Shown piece by piece: positions 26,226 to 35,755 of a DNA stretch of 64,000 nt (the stretch's first letter is position 1; every line of letters begins with the position of its first letter). Under the pieces are notes generated by a model. The model was not told the DNA's origin. It searched no databases and saw only the letters and a program-made list of their open reading frames with translations. The stretch comes from Pseudomonadota bacterium. GTDB lineage: Bacteria; Pseudomonadota; Gammaproteobacteria; Acidiferrobacterales; UBA6901. The position numbers and the translations under genes are program-made. The DNA lies in assembly GCA_021783175.1 (NCBI GenBank), contig JAJXUF010000007.1, positions 3,773 through 67,772 of the forward strand, in the 5' to 3' direction.

Positions 26226-27482
26226 ATGGACATGTTCGAGTATCGAAACGAATGCCTGCATGCCGAAGGTGTTGCTCTTCGCGACATCGCCGAGCGTGTG
26301 GGAACTCCATGTTATGTCTATTCGCGCGCCCATATCGAGGCCAGATGGCGCGATTTCGATCGGGCATTCGCCGCCCGCGATCACCTAGTGTGCTATGCGG
26401 TCAAGGCCAATTCCAACCTGGCAGTGCTCGGCATTCTTGCGGGCCTCGGATCGGGTTTCGACATTGTGTCGGTCGGTGAGCTTGAAAGGGTTATCCGTGC
26501 GGGCGGCGATCCGTCGCGGGTCGTGTTTTCCGGTGTCGGCAAGACCCAGGCCGAGATGCGCCGTGCGCTGGAACTTGGGATTCACTGCTTTAATGTCGAG
26601 TCTGTGCCAGAGCTAGAGCGCCTGAATTCGGTCGCCGGTAGTGTCGGGAAAAAGGCACCAATATCCCTGCGAATCAACCCGGATGTCGATGCGCGTACGC
26701 ATCCATACATCGCGACGGGACTCAAGGAGAGCAAATTTGGCATCGCCGCGGCTGAGGCAGTGGCGGCGTATCGCCTCGCCTGCCAGATGCCGCACCTGCG
26801 CATAACCGGTGTCGATTGCCATATCGGCTCGCAGCTGACGGATCTGGACTCTTTTGCGGACGCCAGCGCGCGCATTATGGCCCTGGTTGCGGAACTGCGC
26901 GCGGCGGGCATCGAATTGCTGCATATCGATCTCGGTGGTGGCCTCGGGATCCGCTACCGCGACGAGACTCCGCCGGCGCCCGGCGAGTATGTAGCCGCGC
27001 TGGTGCGCGGCGTGGACGGAGCGGGCGGCAGCCGTCTGCGTATTCTGATCGAGCCCGGCCGTGCGATTGTTGGCAATGCCGGCGTGCTATTGACCCGCGT
27101 GGAGTACCTCAAGCATGGCGAAACGAAAAATTTTGCCGTGGTCGACGCAGCCATGAACGACCTGATGCGGCCGGCGCTATATGATGCGTGGCACGATGTC
27201 AGACCGGTGCTACGGCGTGCTGGCACGAGCCAGGCATATGACATCGTCGGACCGGTGTGCGAGAGCGGTGATTTTCTGGCGCGCGATCGCGCCCTGTCAG
27301 TGGAAGCGGGCGACCTTTTGGCTGTGTGTTCGGCTGGCGCCTATGGTTCGAGTATGAGTTCCAGCTACAACACACGCGCGCGCTGTCCCGAAGTAATGGT
27401 CGATGGCGGCAGCTTTCACATAGTGCGTCGCCGCGACACCCTGGATGATCTGCTGGCGGCCGAATCGGTGCTGCCTGAGTGA
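26226..27482 (+). CDS. lysA: Diaminopimelate decarboxylase
   Basis: 418 residues, PLP-dependent fold III decarboxylase converting meso-diaminopimelate to lysine. Lys60 in CYAVKANSN binds PLP; HIDLGGGLGI is the phosphate-binding glycine loop; IEPGRAIVG and GPVCESGDFLARDR (catalytic Cys) complete the site. Length normal. Starts 9 bp after lptM. The next gene starts by overlapping the stop or a little downstream. Confidence 0.98.
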   Translation: MDMFEYRNECLHAEGVALRDIAERVGTPCYVYSRAHIEARWRDFDRAFAARDHLVCYAVKANSNLAVLGILAGLGSGFDIVSVGELERVIRAGGDPSRVVFSGVGKTQAEMRRALELGIHCFNVESVPELERLNSVAGSVGKKAPISLRINPDVDARTHPYIATGLKESKFGIAAAEAVAAYRLACQMPHLRITGVDCHIGSQLTDLDSFADASARIMALVAELRAAGIELLHIDLGGGLGIRYRDETPPAPGEYVAALVRGVDGAGGSRLRILIEPGRAIVGNAGVLLTRVEYLKHGETKNFAVVDAAMNDLMRPALYDAWHDVRPVLRRAGTSQAYDIVGPVCESGDFLARDRALSVEAGDLLAVCSAGAYGSSMSSSYNTRARCPEVMVDGGSFHIVRRRDTLDDLLAAESVLPE

Positions 27483-27547
27483 TTGCTCGATCATGGTCTC
27501 CGGTGCGGCGCAAGGCGCCAGCTGCCCGGTCCCGCCGCCGCGCGCTA

Positions 27548-28207
27548 ATGCGGCGTGTGCCAGAGCCGGAACTCATGGACGACGCCGAGCAGGCGAAAGC
27601 TTATGCGCTTGCCGACTTTGCCGAGCCGCACGACCGTTTTGTCGCGCAGTTCCGCGAGCATTTTTCCAACCACGATCCGCGCCAGGTGCTTGATCTCGGG
27701 TGCGGGCCGGCGGACGTGATACTGCGCTTCGCCCGCGTCTATGGGCAAAGCAATATCCTCGGTATCGACGGCGCGCGGGCAATGCTAAGGCATGCGCATG
27801 CGGCGGTTGCCGGCGCCGGACTGGATGCACGTGTCTCCCTTCTTGAGGCGCGCCTGCCGCAGCGATTGCCCGGCAATCCCTACGATACAATTATCAGCAA
27901 TAGCCTGCTGCATCACCTTGCGGATCCGGCAGTGTTGTGGCAGACGGTCGCCGAAAACGCAGACCGAAATGCCGCAGTGTTCGTTATGGACCTCAGGCGG
28001 CCTGCGACGCCGCGCAAGGCGCGGCATCTGGTGGAAACCTACAGCGCGGGCGAACATGCCCTGCTGAAACGCGATTTTCTCGACTCCTTGTGCGCCGCCT
28101 ACCGACCCGAGGAAGTGTCGTGCCAGCTTAGAAACGCGTCGCTGGAACATTTCACTGTCGCGGCAGTAGGCGACCGGCATTTGGTCGTTTGGGGTGTGCA
28201 ACGCTGA
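27548..28207 (+). CDS. Class I SAM-dependent methyltransferase
   Basis: About 219 residues from ATG 27548; a GTG at 27479 overlapping the lysA stop would give 242 residues with an Arg-rich N-terminus that is unlikely to be translated. SAM-binding motif I is VLDLGCGPADVILRFAR, followed by GIDGARAML (motif II) and IISNSLLHHLADP (motif III). The substrate is unknown; MMT-type enzymes of this size modify small molecules, quinones or tRNA. It is inserted together with the next gene between lysA and dapF. Confidence 0.88.
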   Translation: MRRVPEPELMDDAEQAKAYALADFAEPHDRFVAQFREHFSNHDPRQVLDLGCGPADVILRFARVYGQSNILGIDGARAMLRHAHAAVAGAGLDARVSLLEARLPQRLPGNPYDTIISNSLLHHLADPAVLWQTVAENADRNAAVFVMDLRRPATPRKARHLVETYSAGEHALLKRDFLDSLCAAYRPEEVSCQLRNASLEHFTVAAVGDRHLVVWGVQR

Positions 28208-28220
28208 GGACAGTCTGATT

Positions 28221-28673
28221 ATGACGGTGTTCAACAATCCGCCGGAAGAACAAATGCGCGCACTGCTGGCGCGCGTGCGCACCATTGCCGTCGTTGGTCT
28301 TTCTCCCAAGCCCGGACGCCCGAGCTATGAGGTTGCCTCCGCCATGCAGCAGTTCGGCTACAAAATAGTGCCGGTACGGCCGGCGGTGGCCGAAGTCCTG
28401 GGCGAAAAGGCCTATGCCGACCTTTTTCACTTGCCGCAGCCGCCAGATCTGGTAGACGTGTTCCGTGCTCCAGAACATGTTGATGACATCGTTGACGCCT
28501 GCATCACGCTCAGGTTTCCGGCGCTGTGGCTACAGGATGGAGTCATCAACGTGGCCGCTGCCGAGCGCGCACGCACGGCCGGGATCCAGGTAATTATGGA
28601 CCGCTGTGTCTTGCGCGATTATCGTGCATGGTTCCAGGGCGGTAATTCAGCCGCGCCCCGGCCCGGCGACTAG
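28221..28673 (+). CDS. CoA-binding domain protein (YccU-like)
   Basis: 150 residues from ATG 28221 (a longer frame starts at 28194). Rossmann-type CoA-binding domain: TIAVVGLSPKPGRPSYEVA with the GLS phosphate loop, then KIVPVRPAVAEVLGEKAYADL and a late MDRCVLRDYR containing the conserved cysteine. Members such as YccU bind CoA or acyl-CoA; their physiological role is unclear. It lies 13 bp after the methyltransferase, so the two are probably cotranscribed. Confidence 0.88.
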   Translation: MTVFNNPPEEQMRALLARVRTIAVVGLSPKPGRPSYEVASAMQQFGYKIVPVRPAVAEVLGEKAYADLFHLPQPPDLVDVFRAPEHVDDIVDACITLRFPALWLQDGVINVAAAERARTAGIQVIMDRCVLRDYRAWFQGGNSAAPRPGD

Positions 28674-28741
28674 TTCGACTTTACCTGCCTTGCCCTACTT
28701 TACGGGTTTCCTTGGCACGGAGCGCAGGGTAATCTAGGCAC

Positions 28742-29590
28742 ATGTCTTTGGCATTCACCAAAATGCATGGTCTCGGCAATGATTTTGTCGTGTTCGACGG
28801 TGTCCGCCAGAAAGTCATGCTCACTGCGGAAAAGGTGCGGGCGATTGCCAATCGACACATGGGCATAGGCTGCGACCAGGTCTTGCTGGTCGAGCCGCCG
28901 ACACGGCCGGATACCGATTTTCGCTACCGTATTTTCAATTCTGATGGCGGCGAAGTTGAGCAGTGCGGGAATGGCGCTCGGTGTTTCGTGCGTTTCGTGC
29001 ACGATCATGACCTCACGGCCAAAAGCGAGATCGCCGTAGAAACGCTGGCTGGAGTGATATATCCGCGTCTTGAACCCGATGGCCAGGTCACCGTCAACAT
29101 GGGGACGCCACGCTGGCAGCCCGCCGATGTGCCGTTCATTGCCGATGGCGCGCCGCGCCGCGGAATCGTCTATGATTTGGAGATAGGGGGCGCCATCGTG
29201 TCGGTGAGCGTCTTATCCGTGGGCAATCCGCATGCAGTGCAGGTTGTGGAAGATGTGGATCGCGCACCGGTTGCAAGTCAGGGCCCCCTGGTCGAGTCGC
29301 ATGCACGCTTTCCGCGCCGGACAAACGCCGGATTCATGCAAGTGCTGGACCGCAACCGCATCCGTCTGCGCGTTTACGAACGCGGTGCCGGTGAGACACT
29401 TGCGTGTGGTACCGGAGCCTGTGCGGCAGTGGTTGCGGGACGCCTGCGCGGACTGCTCGATCGGGAGGTTGAGGTACAGGTGCGCGGGGGGCTGTTGCGC
29501 GTCGTGTGGGACGGGGAAAGCGAGCCCGTGTGGATGACCGGTCCTGCCGCAAGTGTGTTTGAAGGGCAGGTCGATCTTGAAAGTCTTTGA
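28742..29590 (+). CDS. dapF: Diaminopimelate epimerase
   Basis: 282 residues. Converts LL- to meso-diaminopimelate by a two-base mechanism. The catalytic cysteines are C75 in QCGNGARCF and C222 in [10 protein letters not shown], both intact. N-terminus [15 protein letters not shown] is the family hallmark. Overlaps the DUF484 gene by 4 bp (29587-29590). This gene supplies both lysA substrate and peptidoglycan precursor, consistent with the lysA neighbourhood. Confidence 0.98.
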   Translation: MSLAFTKMHGLGNDFVVFDGVRQKVMLTAEKVRAIANRHMGIGCDQVLLVEPPTRPDTDFRYRIFNSDGGEVEQCGNGARCFVRFVHDHDLTAKSEIAVETLAGVIYPRLEPDGQVTVNMGTPRWQPADVPFIADGAPRRGIVYDLEIGGAIVSVSVLSVGNPHAVQVVEDVDRAPVASQGPLVESHARFPRRTNAGFMQVLDRNRIRLRVYERGAGETLACGTGACAAVVAGRLRGLLDREVEVQVRGGLLRVVWDGESEPVWMTGPAASVFEGQVDLESL

Positions 29591-30342
29591 AGAAAAGGCG
29601 GGGACGCAAGTTGACGCAAAAGCCATCAAGTGACGAACAGGACAGGGAGCTATCCTGGGAAGAAGCGGTTGCGCGCTACCTGGAGGATAACCCGGACTAT
29701 TTTGAACGGTATCCCGACGCATTGGCCGCCCTTAATGTACGGCACGCTGATGCCGGGGGCGCGCTATCGCTGATTGAGCGGCAGGTTCGGGTGCTGCGCG
29801 ATCAGAAGCTTGGGGTGTCGCAGCAATTGCGCGAACTGCTCAGCATCGCCCGCGAGAACGATGTGTTAGCCGAGCGTCTGCACCGCTTTGCACTGGCCAT
29901 GATCGACAGCGCCGCGCTTGACGACGTGCTCGGTACCGCGCGCGACATGCTGCGTCAGCAATTCAAACTCGATGTCGTGGTGATATTGCTCAAGGCCGGA
30001 TCCGGGCGTTTGGCCGGGCGTAGCGAGTTCGTTGACCCGCACGACCACCGCTTTGATGAATTGCTGCGACTGATTCGCGGCGCCGATGCTGCGGGTTTTG
30101 CCACAGGGGTGTCGAAGCCGGTGTGCGGCGCCAGCCATGGCGTCGATACCATGAGCTACCTGTTCGCTGCCCAGGCAAGCCAGATTCATTCGACCGCGAT
30201 GGTCGCTATGGCGGCTACTGAGGTGCAGGCCATCATGTGTCTCGGAAGTGCTGATCCACAGCGATTTCATCCGCACATGGGCACGATCTATCTTTCGCGT
30301 TTCGGCGAGTTGTTGATGGCCGGCATCACCCGTCGACTTTAG
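29587..30342 (+). CDS. DUF484 family protein (GAF-like)
   Basis: About 251 residues from TTG 29587, overlapping dapF by 4 bp; a TTG at 29611 is an alternative. The N-terminal part ([27 protein letters not shown]) and [25 protein letters not shown] are classic DUF484, which has a GAF-like fold. DUF484 sits between dapF and xerC in most gammaproteobacteria. No catalytic motif is known and no ligand has been assigned. Confidence 0.93.
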   Translation: MKKRRGRKLTQKPSSDEQDRELSWEEAVARYLEDNPDYFERYPDALAALNVRHADAGGALSLIERQVRVLRDQKLGVSQQLRELLSIARENDVLAERLHRFALAMIDSAALDDVLGTARDMLRQQFKLDVVVILLKAGSGRLAGRSEFVDPHDHRFDELLRLIRGADAAGFATGVSKPVCGASHGVDTMSYLFAAQASQIHSTAMVAMAATEVQAIMCLGSADPQRFHPHMGTIYLSRFGELLMAGITRRL

Positions 30343-30368
30343 GTAGCCGCGTCTCGAGATTGGGTTTC

Positions 30369-31343
30369 ATGGCCAAACAGGCACACACCCGCAATCTTCT
30401 CCGGTTTGACGGCTTTCTGGAGCACCTGCGCAGTGAACGTCGCATGTCGGCGCATACGATAGACAGCTATCGTCGCGATCTCGGGCGTCTAGCGACGTTT
30501 TGTGGCAGCCAGGGAATCAGCAACTGGAGCGATCTGGTTCCACAGCAGGCGCGTACCTACGTCGCGCGTCTGCACCGCGATGGTCTCAGCGGTAGCAGCA
30601 TACGTCGCATGCTTTCGGCAGGACGTTCGCTTTATCGCTATCTTGTTCGAGAAAACCTTGCGCGGAACAATCCGTTTGTTGGCTTAGCCGCACCCAAGTC
30701 GAGCAAGCGTCTCCCTAAGACCTTGAGCACCGACCAGGCAACACGGTTGATGCAGGTAATGGATGACGGGTTTTTGGCCCTGCGCGACCGTGCCATGCTA
30801 GAGCTGCTGTATTCCTCCGGTCTGCGGTTGGCGGAGTTGGTTTCGCTCGATTTACCGGATGTGGATCTGCAGGATGAGGTAGTTCGGGTGACCGGAAAGG
30901 GGGCTAAGACGCGCGTTGTGCCTGTAGGGCGATATGCGCGCGAGGCCCTTCGAATCTGGCTTGGCGCGCGCGCGAAGACAGTCGTGTCCGGTGAGCTGGC
31001 GTTGTTCATCGGACGCAACGGTCGGCGATTGGGGGCGCGTTCGGTGCAGCTGCGCCTGCGATTCTGGGCTCGGCAGCTGCAAATTGGGATGGCCGTTAAT
31101 CCGCACATGTTGCGCCACTCTTTTGCCAGTCACTTGCTCGAATCTAGCGGTGATCTGCGGGCGATTCAGGAATTACTTGGGCATGCCAACATTTCCACGA
31201 CCCAGATCTATACACATCTCGATTTCCAGCACTTGGCCCGAATCTACGATGCGGCACATCCGCGTGCGCATCGCGGGAAATCGCTTGCTGCCGTGTCCGC
31301 GCAGAAGCGGCCAGACAGTTCACGGGACGAACCAGAAACCTGA
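30369..31343 (+). CDS. xerC: Tyrosine recombinase XerC
   Basis: 324 residues from ATG 30369 (a TTG at 30360 would add three). XerC with XerD resolves chromosome dimers at dif. N-terminal SAM-like domain (DGFLEHLRSERRMSAHTIDSYRRDL) then the catalytic domain: R153 (SGLRLAEL), K177 (TGKGAKTR), H246 and R249 (HMLRHSFA), H272 (LGHANIS) and nucleophile Y281 (TQIYTHLD). All active-site residues are present. The C-terminal 40 residues are unusually polar. This is a housekeeping recombinase in its normal dapF-DUF484-xerC location, unlike the mobile-element recombinases at the right end. Confidence 0.96.
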   Translation: MAKQAHTRNLLRFDGFLEHLRSERRMSAHTIDSYRRDLGRLATFCGSQGISNWSDLVPQQARTYVARLHRDGLSGSSIRRMLSAGRSLYRYLVRENLARNNPFVGLAAPKSSKRLPKTLSTDQATRLMQVMDDGFLALRDRAMLELLYSSGLRLAELVSLDLPDVDLQDEVVRVTGKGAKTRVVPVGRYAREALRIWLGARAKTVVSGELALFIGRNGRRLGARSVQLRLRFWARQLQIGMAVNPHMLRHSFASHLLESSGDLRAIQELLGHANISTTQIYTHLDFQHLARIYDAAHPRAHRGKSLAAVSAQKRPDSSRDEPET

Positions 31344-31445
31344 ACCGCACGCTTGCGACCGCGCAGTGGCGGCGCGGGTGCGGCCTGTGATAACGTGAAA
31401 AGTATTGATCGCGCGTCGCTCCGGCGCGAAAACGGAGGTGAACGT

Positions 31446-31757
31446 ATGAGTGGCGGTTGCAGTGAGCTGGAACCTTTTGCTCTGCAAGTCGTGGATGACA
31501 GCATGGCGCCAGAATTTTGGGATGGTTGCGTGATTATCATTGATCCGGGTGCCCAGGCGCAGCACGGGTCATACGTGGTGGTCGAGTACAACGGCGAGCA
31601 CATGTTCCGTCAGCTGCATCTCGATGGCAGCCGACGCTACCTTAGGCCGTTGAATGAACTTTACCCCCCTCTCGAGCTGGTTGGGCAATATACCGTTCGC
31701 GGCGTGGTGGTGCAGCGCGCTGGCCGGCGGCGTTCACAGCATAAGCATTACGCGTGA
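31446..31757 (+). CDS. Small S24/signal-peptidase-like protein, apparently without the catalytic lysine
   Basis: 103 residues from ATG 31446 with a strong GGAGG ribosome site. The fold matches the LexA/S24 protease domain: VVDDSMAPEFWDGCVIIIDPG with Ser19 as nucleophile in the DSM motif, then HGSYVVVEYNGEHMFRQLHLDG. In LexA a Lys acts as general base at the position of Arg55 here (MFRQL for VKRL), so the site may be dead or altered. No N-terminal DNA-binding domain exists. It is not the usual phage-repressor size and sits just after xerC. It could be a standalone regulator or binding module. Confidence 0.72.
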   Translation: MSGGCSELEPFALQVVDDSMAPEFWDGCVIIIDPGAQAQHGSYVVVEYNGEHMFRQLHLDGSRRYLRPLNELYPPLELVGQYTVRGVVVQRAGRRRSQHKHYA

Positions 31758-31832
31758 GAAGTGGTTGCGCCGGTGCGCGCGTGGGTCGACGCTGCACGAC
31801 CCGCGCGCCGCGTCGACAGGCCACCTGAAAAC

Positions 31833-32138
31833 ATGCAAAAATTCTACAAAGCGGCCAACCTGCAGGAGGCGTATCTCATACGCGGAATGCTTTCGGCCGC
31901 CGGTATTGAGGTGCGCATATTCAACGAGCATCTCGTCGGTGGACTTGGCGATCTGCCATTTCCGGAGGTTTATCCCGAACTCTGGCTGGAAAACGAGACG
32001 GACGTCACGCGGGCACGGCGGATCATGGCGGATTATGAGGGACGCAGTGCGCCGCGCCGGGCAGTATATTGTCGGTCCTGTGGCGAAGAGAATCCGGGCG
32101 GATTCGAGATTTGTTGGCACTGTGGAAAGGCGCTGTAG
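31833..32138 (+). CDS. DUF2007 protein with C-terminal zinc ribbon
   Basis: 101 residues from ATG 31833. DUF2007 signal-transducer-like domain (MQKFYKAANLQEAYLIRGMLSAAGIEVRIFNEH, WLENETDVTRARRIMADYE), then a linker and a zinc ribbon with CRSCGEENPGGFEICWHC. Many DUF2007 proteins carry such a ribbon. The function is unknown; the fold is related to PII-like ferredoxin domains. Small and soluble, possibly a regulatory partner. Confidence 0.85.
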   Translation: MQKFYKAANLQEAYLIRGMLSAAGIEVRIFNEHLVGGLGDLPFPEVYPELWLENETDVTRARRIMADYEGRSAPRRAVYCRSCGEENPGGFEICWHCGKAL

Positions 32139-32204
32139 TGCATTGGCGCTGGCGGCTTATAACAACTTACAACAATTGGTCATCTAAAACAGGAGGACGG
32201 TGAT

Positions 32205-32411
32205 ATGGCGGAACATATCTACAAGGTTGTCGAACTTGTGGGCTCCTCATCACGCAGCTCGGATGACGCCATTCGTAATGCCATTGCGCGCGCGTCGCAG
32301 ACCCTCAAACACCTCGATTGGTTCGAGGTGGTAGAGACGCGTGGGCATCTGCAGGATGGCAAAATTGCCCATTTTCAGGTGAAGATCAAAGTTGGGTTTC
32401 GGCTGGAGTAA
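32205..32411 (+). CDS. Dodecin family flavin-binding protein
   Basis: 68 residues, full-length dodecin: MAEHIYKVVELVGSSSRSSDDAIRNAIARAS then TLKHLDWFEVVETRG and FQVKIKVGFRLE. Dodecins assemble as dodecamers that store and buffer flavin; Trp (in HLDWF) stacks on the isoalloxazine ring. Good ribosome site AGGAGG precedes the ATG at 32205. Lies between the DUF2007 gene and MarC; no evident operon link. Confidence 0.94.
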   Translation: MAEHIYKVVELVGSSSRSSDDAIRNAIARASQTLKHLDWFEVVETRGHLQDGKIAHFQVKIKVGFRLE

Positions 32412-32603
32412 ACTGGCCCCGCTGGACTCGCACTGCGCTGAGCATGTTCGCGCAACCGACTATTTCCGGTTTGACATTCACGGAGTCGATGGCGCGCGGC
32501 TTGCGCTTGCAGCGTTGAGTTCGGCATTGCGCGCGATATCAGCAGTTAACCCGAGATGCCGGGCGCAGGTTGGGCACTGCTTCTAAAAAAGGACCAGTCG
32601 GTC

Positions 32604-33239
32604 ATGATGGAGATGTTGTTCAACACTTTCGTCGTGCTGTTCGTCGTCATAGATCCTGTCGGACTCGCCCCGATGTTCGCCGCGCTGACCCATGGCGGCT
32701 CCGAGAATTATAAGCGTCAGATGGCCGTCAAAGGCACGATTCTGGCCGGCGTGGTACTCATAGTCTTCGTGTTTGTCGGCGGTCCATTGCTGCGGGCACT
32801 CGGCATCGGGTTGCCGGCGTTTCAGATCGCCGGCGGAGCGTTGCTTTTTCTGCTGGCTATCGACATGGTGTTTGCGCGCCAGTCCGGTTTGCGTTCGACT
32901 ACTTCGCGTGAACAGGCCGAGGCGGAGAACAGGAAGGACATCTCGGTGTTTCCCTTGGCGATACCGCTTATTGCCGGGCCTGGGGCGATTACCACGGTGC
33001 TGCTAATGGCCAGCGCCACCGGCCACACTGCACTCCAAGACGCGGCGAGACTCGCGGTGCTGTTTGTAGTGTTGCTCGTTACCCTGGGGTCTCTGCTGCT
33101 GGCTGCGCGTCTCATGAAGCTCATGGGCGAGACGGGGGCGAACATGTTTACGCGCACGTTCGGCATCATTCTTGCGGCTCTTGCAGTGCAGTTCATGCTC
33201 GACGGAATCATGAGCGGCTTCACGCCGCGATTGCCATGA
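32604..33239 (+). CDS. MarC/NAAT family membrane protein
   Basis: About 211 residues from ATG 32604 (the longer frame from 32556 adds a charged segment). Six membrane helices; it starts MMEMLFNTFVVLFVVIDPVGLAP, the family signature, and contains FPLAIPLIAGPGAITTVLLMA. MarC proteins are proposed small-neutral-amino-acid or drug-type transporters, not actually proven in most species. It ends 465 bp before hslV with no gene between. Confidence 0.9.
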   Translation: MMEMLFNTFVVLFVVIDPVGLAPMFAALTHGGSENYKRQMAVKGTILAGVVLIVFVFVGGPLLRALGIGLPAFQIAGGALLFLLAIDMVFARQSGLRSTTSREQAEAENRKDISVFPLAIPLIAGPGAITTVLLMASATGHTALQDAARLAVLFVVLLVTLGSLLLAARLMKLMGETGANMFTRTFGIILAALAVQFMLDGIMSGFTPRLP

Positions 33240-33703
33240 CTGGCTTCGCTGCAGGCGAACTGCGGCCGGCGACCGTGTTTCCGGGCGCAGGAGTCATCTG
33301 ATGCGCTCACATCGGTTTCGACCGCGCACTGCGTTGCGGGCTCAAGTATCCGGCGGGCTTTGGTTTCACGCATCCTGGGGTTATCGGCGGGACCGCCAGA
33401 TCCAATCGCAATCCGGCTGCCGAGCTCGCGCCGCGGCAGGGGCGCGACCGGAGCCAGCGGCAGATGCCGGGGTGATGCCGACATTCGCCCGGCCGCCGGG
33501 TCTTTAAGGCCGCACAGGTGATGTGAATTGATTCTGCGGCCGGAAATGCCAGTGCGCCGGCGCGGTGACTCGCAGAATCCCGCCAAACCGAGTTCCTTTT
33601 GGGGGTCTGTCCGGGCCGCAGCCGCTGTGATTGAGATGGTGCTGATTTCCAGCGCTGTCCGGCGCGGGTACAATTTCCCTAATTACCAGCAGCGGAGCAT
33701 TGA
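33240..33703. other. Intergenic region upstream of hslVU
   Basis: No gene recognised; short frames are Arg/Gly/Ala-rich as expected for GC-rich non-coding DNA. A plausible promoter for hslV is TTTCCA (33646-33651) and TACAAT (33669-33674), 17 bp apart. No sigma-32 consensus (CTTGAAA then CCCCAT) stands out here, although one exists before the Hsp20 gene. Confidence 0.4.
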
Positions 33704-34243
33704 ATGGAGCAATATCGCGGAACTACCGTTCTGTCGGTACGCCGTGGCACCCACGTCGTCATTGGTGGCGACGGACAGGTGTCAATGGGCAATACCATAA
33801 TGAAAGGTAATGCACGCAAAGTACGTCGTTTGTACAGGGACCAGATCATCGCCGGATTCGCCGGAGGAACCGCCGATGCCTTTACTTTGTTTGAGCGATT
33901 CGAGGCCAAGCTGGAAAAACACCAGGGCAATCTGACTCGCTCGGCGGTAGAGCTTGCGAAGGATTGGCGCACAGATCGTATGCTGCGCCGGCTTGAGGCA
34001 CTGCTTGCCGTGGCTGATCGGACGGCATCATTGATTATCACCGGTAATGGCGACGTAATCGAACCGGAGGGTGGATTGATGGCCATCGGCTCGGGTGGTG
34101 CCTACGCTCAGGCCGCAGCCCGCGCACTTCTCGAGAATTCCGAACTCAGCGCGCGCATGATTGTGGAGAAAGCCCTGAACATCGCGGCCGACATTTGTAT
34201 CTACACAAATCACAACTTGGTTTTTGAAGAGCTGGAAATCTAA
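33704..34243 (+). CDS. hslV: ATP-dependent protease subunit HslV
   Basis: 179 residues, threonine protease of the HslVU complex. The N-terminus is [15 protein letters not shown]: processing after Gly6 would expose the catalytic Thr7 as in E. coli, where Thr is residue 2 after Met. Conserved [39 protein letters not shown] and [15 protein letters not shown] are intact. Six bases separate it from hslU. The longer N-terminus by four residues is a difference from E. coli worth noting. Confidence 0.98.
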   Translation: MEQYRGTTVLSVRRGTHVVIGGDGQVSMGNTIMKGNARKVRRLYRDQIIAGFAGGTADAFTLFERFEAKLEKHQGNLTRSAVELAKDWRTDRMLRRLEALLAVADRTASLIITGNGDVIEPEGGLMAIGSGGAYAQAAARALLENSELSARMIVEKALNIAADICIYTNHNLVFEELEI

Positions 34244-34248
34244 CTGCT

Positions 34249-35592
34249 ATGTCCGAGATGACTCCGCGCGAAATCGTTCAAGAGCTCGACAAGCATATTG
34301 TCGGCCAAGCACCCGCCAAGCGTGCCGTTGCAATAGCCCTGCGCAATCGCTGGCGCCGGGCGCAGGTGGCAGACCGCGATATGCGCAATGAGATCACGCC
34401 CAAGAACATCTTGATGATCGGGCCAACCGGGGTGGGCAAAACCGAAATTGCACGGCGCCTGGCAAAGCTGGCGCATGCGCCGTTTGTAAAGGTCGAGGCC
34501 ACCAAATTCACGGAAGTTGGCTACGTTGGGCGGGATGTTGATTCCATTATCCGTGACCTGGTGGATGTCGCTGTCAAGATGATGCGGATGGAGGAAATGG
34601 ATAAGGTGCGCAATCGGGCTCAGGACGCCGCCGAGGAGCGTGTGCTCGACATTCTTTTACCGCCCGCACGAGAAGTCGGATTCGCCGCAGCAAGCAGCCC
34701 GCACGCCGCAACCGACGGGGCGGCGCGTCAAGCATTTCGCAAGAAGTTGCGCGAGGGTGACCTTGACGAACAGGAGATCGAAGTTGAACTCAGCGCACCC
34801 GCCATGGGTGTGGAAATCCTTGCGCCGCCTGGCATGGAAGAACTGACCAGTCAGCTGCAGGGAATGTTTCAGGGGATGGGCGGACGGCGCGCGCGCTCAC
34901 GCAAGGTGCGTATCAAGGAGGCGCTGAAGCTTCTGACAGAAGAAGAAGCGGCGCGTATGGTCAATGATGAGGATTTAAAGGCGCGCGCCATGGAGCGTGC
35001 CGAACAGCACGGTATTGTTTTTCTAGATGAAATCGACAAGATCGTGGCTCGCTCGGAAGGCCACGGGCCGGATGTGTCGCGCGAAGGCGTGCAGCGGGAC
35101 CTGCTTCCGCTGGTAGAGGGTTCAACAATTACAACCAAGCATGGCATGGTTAGGACCGATCATATTCTGTTCATTGCCTCCGGCGCTTTCCACTTGGCGA
35201 GGCCTTCGGATTTGATCCCGGAATTGCAGGGGCGATTGCCCATCCGGGTTGAATTGGACGCCCTTACTGTCGACGACTTCGTGCGTATTCTGACTGACAC
35301 CGATGCCTCGCTCACTGAACAGTATTCAGCTCTCATGGCCACAGAGGGAGTTCAGCTCGTTTTCTCCGACGATGGTGTTCGGCGCATTGCTGAGGTGGCT
35401 TGGCAAGTGAATGAGAAGACCGAAAATATCGGCGCGCGGCGCTTGCATACCGTAATGGAACGTTTGCTCGAGACAATTTCCTTTGAGGCTGCCGATCGCA
35501 GCGGCCAGACGCTGACGGTTGATGCGGCTTATGTTGCTGAGCATCTCGCCGATCTTGCCGGTGATGAAGACCTGGCCCGCTATATTCTCTGA
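34249..35592 (+). CDS. hslU: HslU, ATPase subunit of the HslVU protease
   Basis: 447 residues, AAA+ unfoldase. Walker [10 protein letters not shown] (58-66), Walker B FLDEIDK (about 258-264), I-domain around 110-240 with the [15 protein letters not shown] segment, and C-terminal YIL tail that docks into HslV. Normal length. Six bp after hslV; an operon. The 163 bp that follow lead to the Hsp20 gene, which has its own sigma-32 promoter. Confidence 0.98.
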   Translation: MSEMTPREIVQELDKHIVGQAPAKRAVAIALRNRWRRAQVADRDMRNEITPKNILMIGPTGVGKTEIARRLAKLAHAPFVKVEATKFTEVGYVGRDVDSIIRDLVDVAVKMMRMEEMDKVRNRAQDAAEERVLDILLPPAREVGFAAASSPHAATDGAARQAFRKKLREGDLDEQEIEVELSAPAMGVEILAPPGMEELTSQLQGMFQGMGGRRARSRKVRIKEALKLLTEEEAARMVNDEDLKARAMERAEQHGIVFLDEIDKIVARSEGHGPDVSREGVQRDLLPLVEGSTITTKHGMVRTDHILFIASGAFHLARPSDLIPELQGRLPIRVELDALTVDDFVRILTDTDASLTEQYSALMATEGVQLVFSDDGVRRIAEVAWQVNEKTENIGARRLHTVMERLLETISFEAADRSGQTLTVDAAYVAEHLADLAGDEDLARYIL

Positions 35593-35666
35593 AGCGTCGC
35601 CGGGGTGAAATGTAACATATTGATTATATAACGTTATTTTCTTTTTCCGCGATCGCTCCTTCGGAA

Positions 35667-35694
35667 CTTGAAATGCCTTTGTGCACCCCCATTC
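35667..35694 (+). promoter_or_regulatory. Sigma-32 heat-shock promoter for the Hsp20 gene
   Basis: CTTGAAA at 35667-35673 and CCCCATTC at 35687-35694, with 13 bp between. This closely matches the heat-shock consensus CTTGAAA-N11-16-CCCCATnT, deviating only at the last base. It lies about 60 bp upstream of the Hsp20 ATG, which has a strong Shine-Dalgarno (GAGGAGG). No obvious ROSE or four-U thermometer hairpin was found in the leader. Confidence 0.85.
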
Positions 35695-35755
35695 AAGAGC
35701 TACCCTGGCAATACAGCCAGTGACGAATTCGGAATCTTATGAGGAGGTGTAAACC

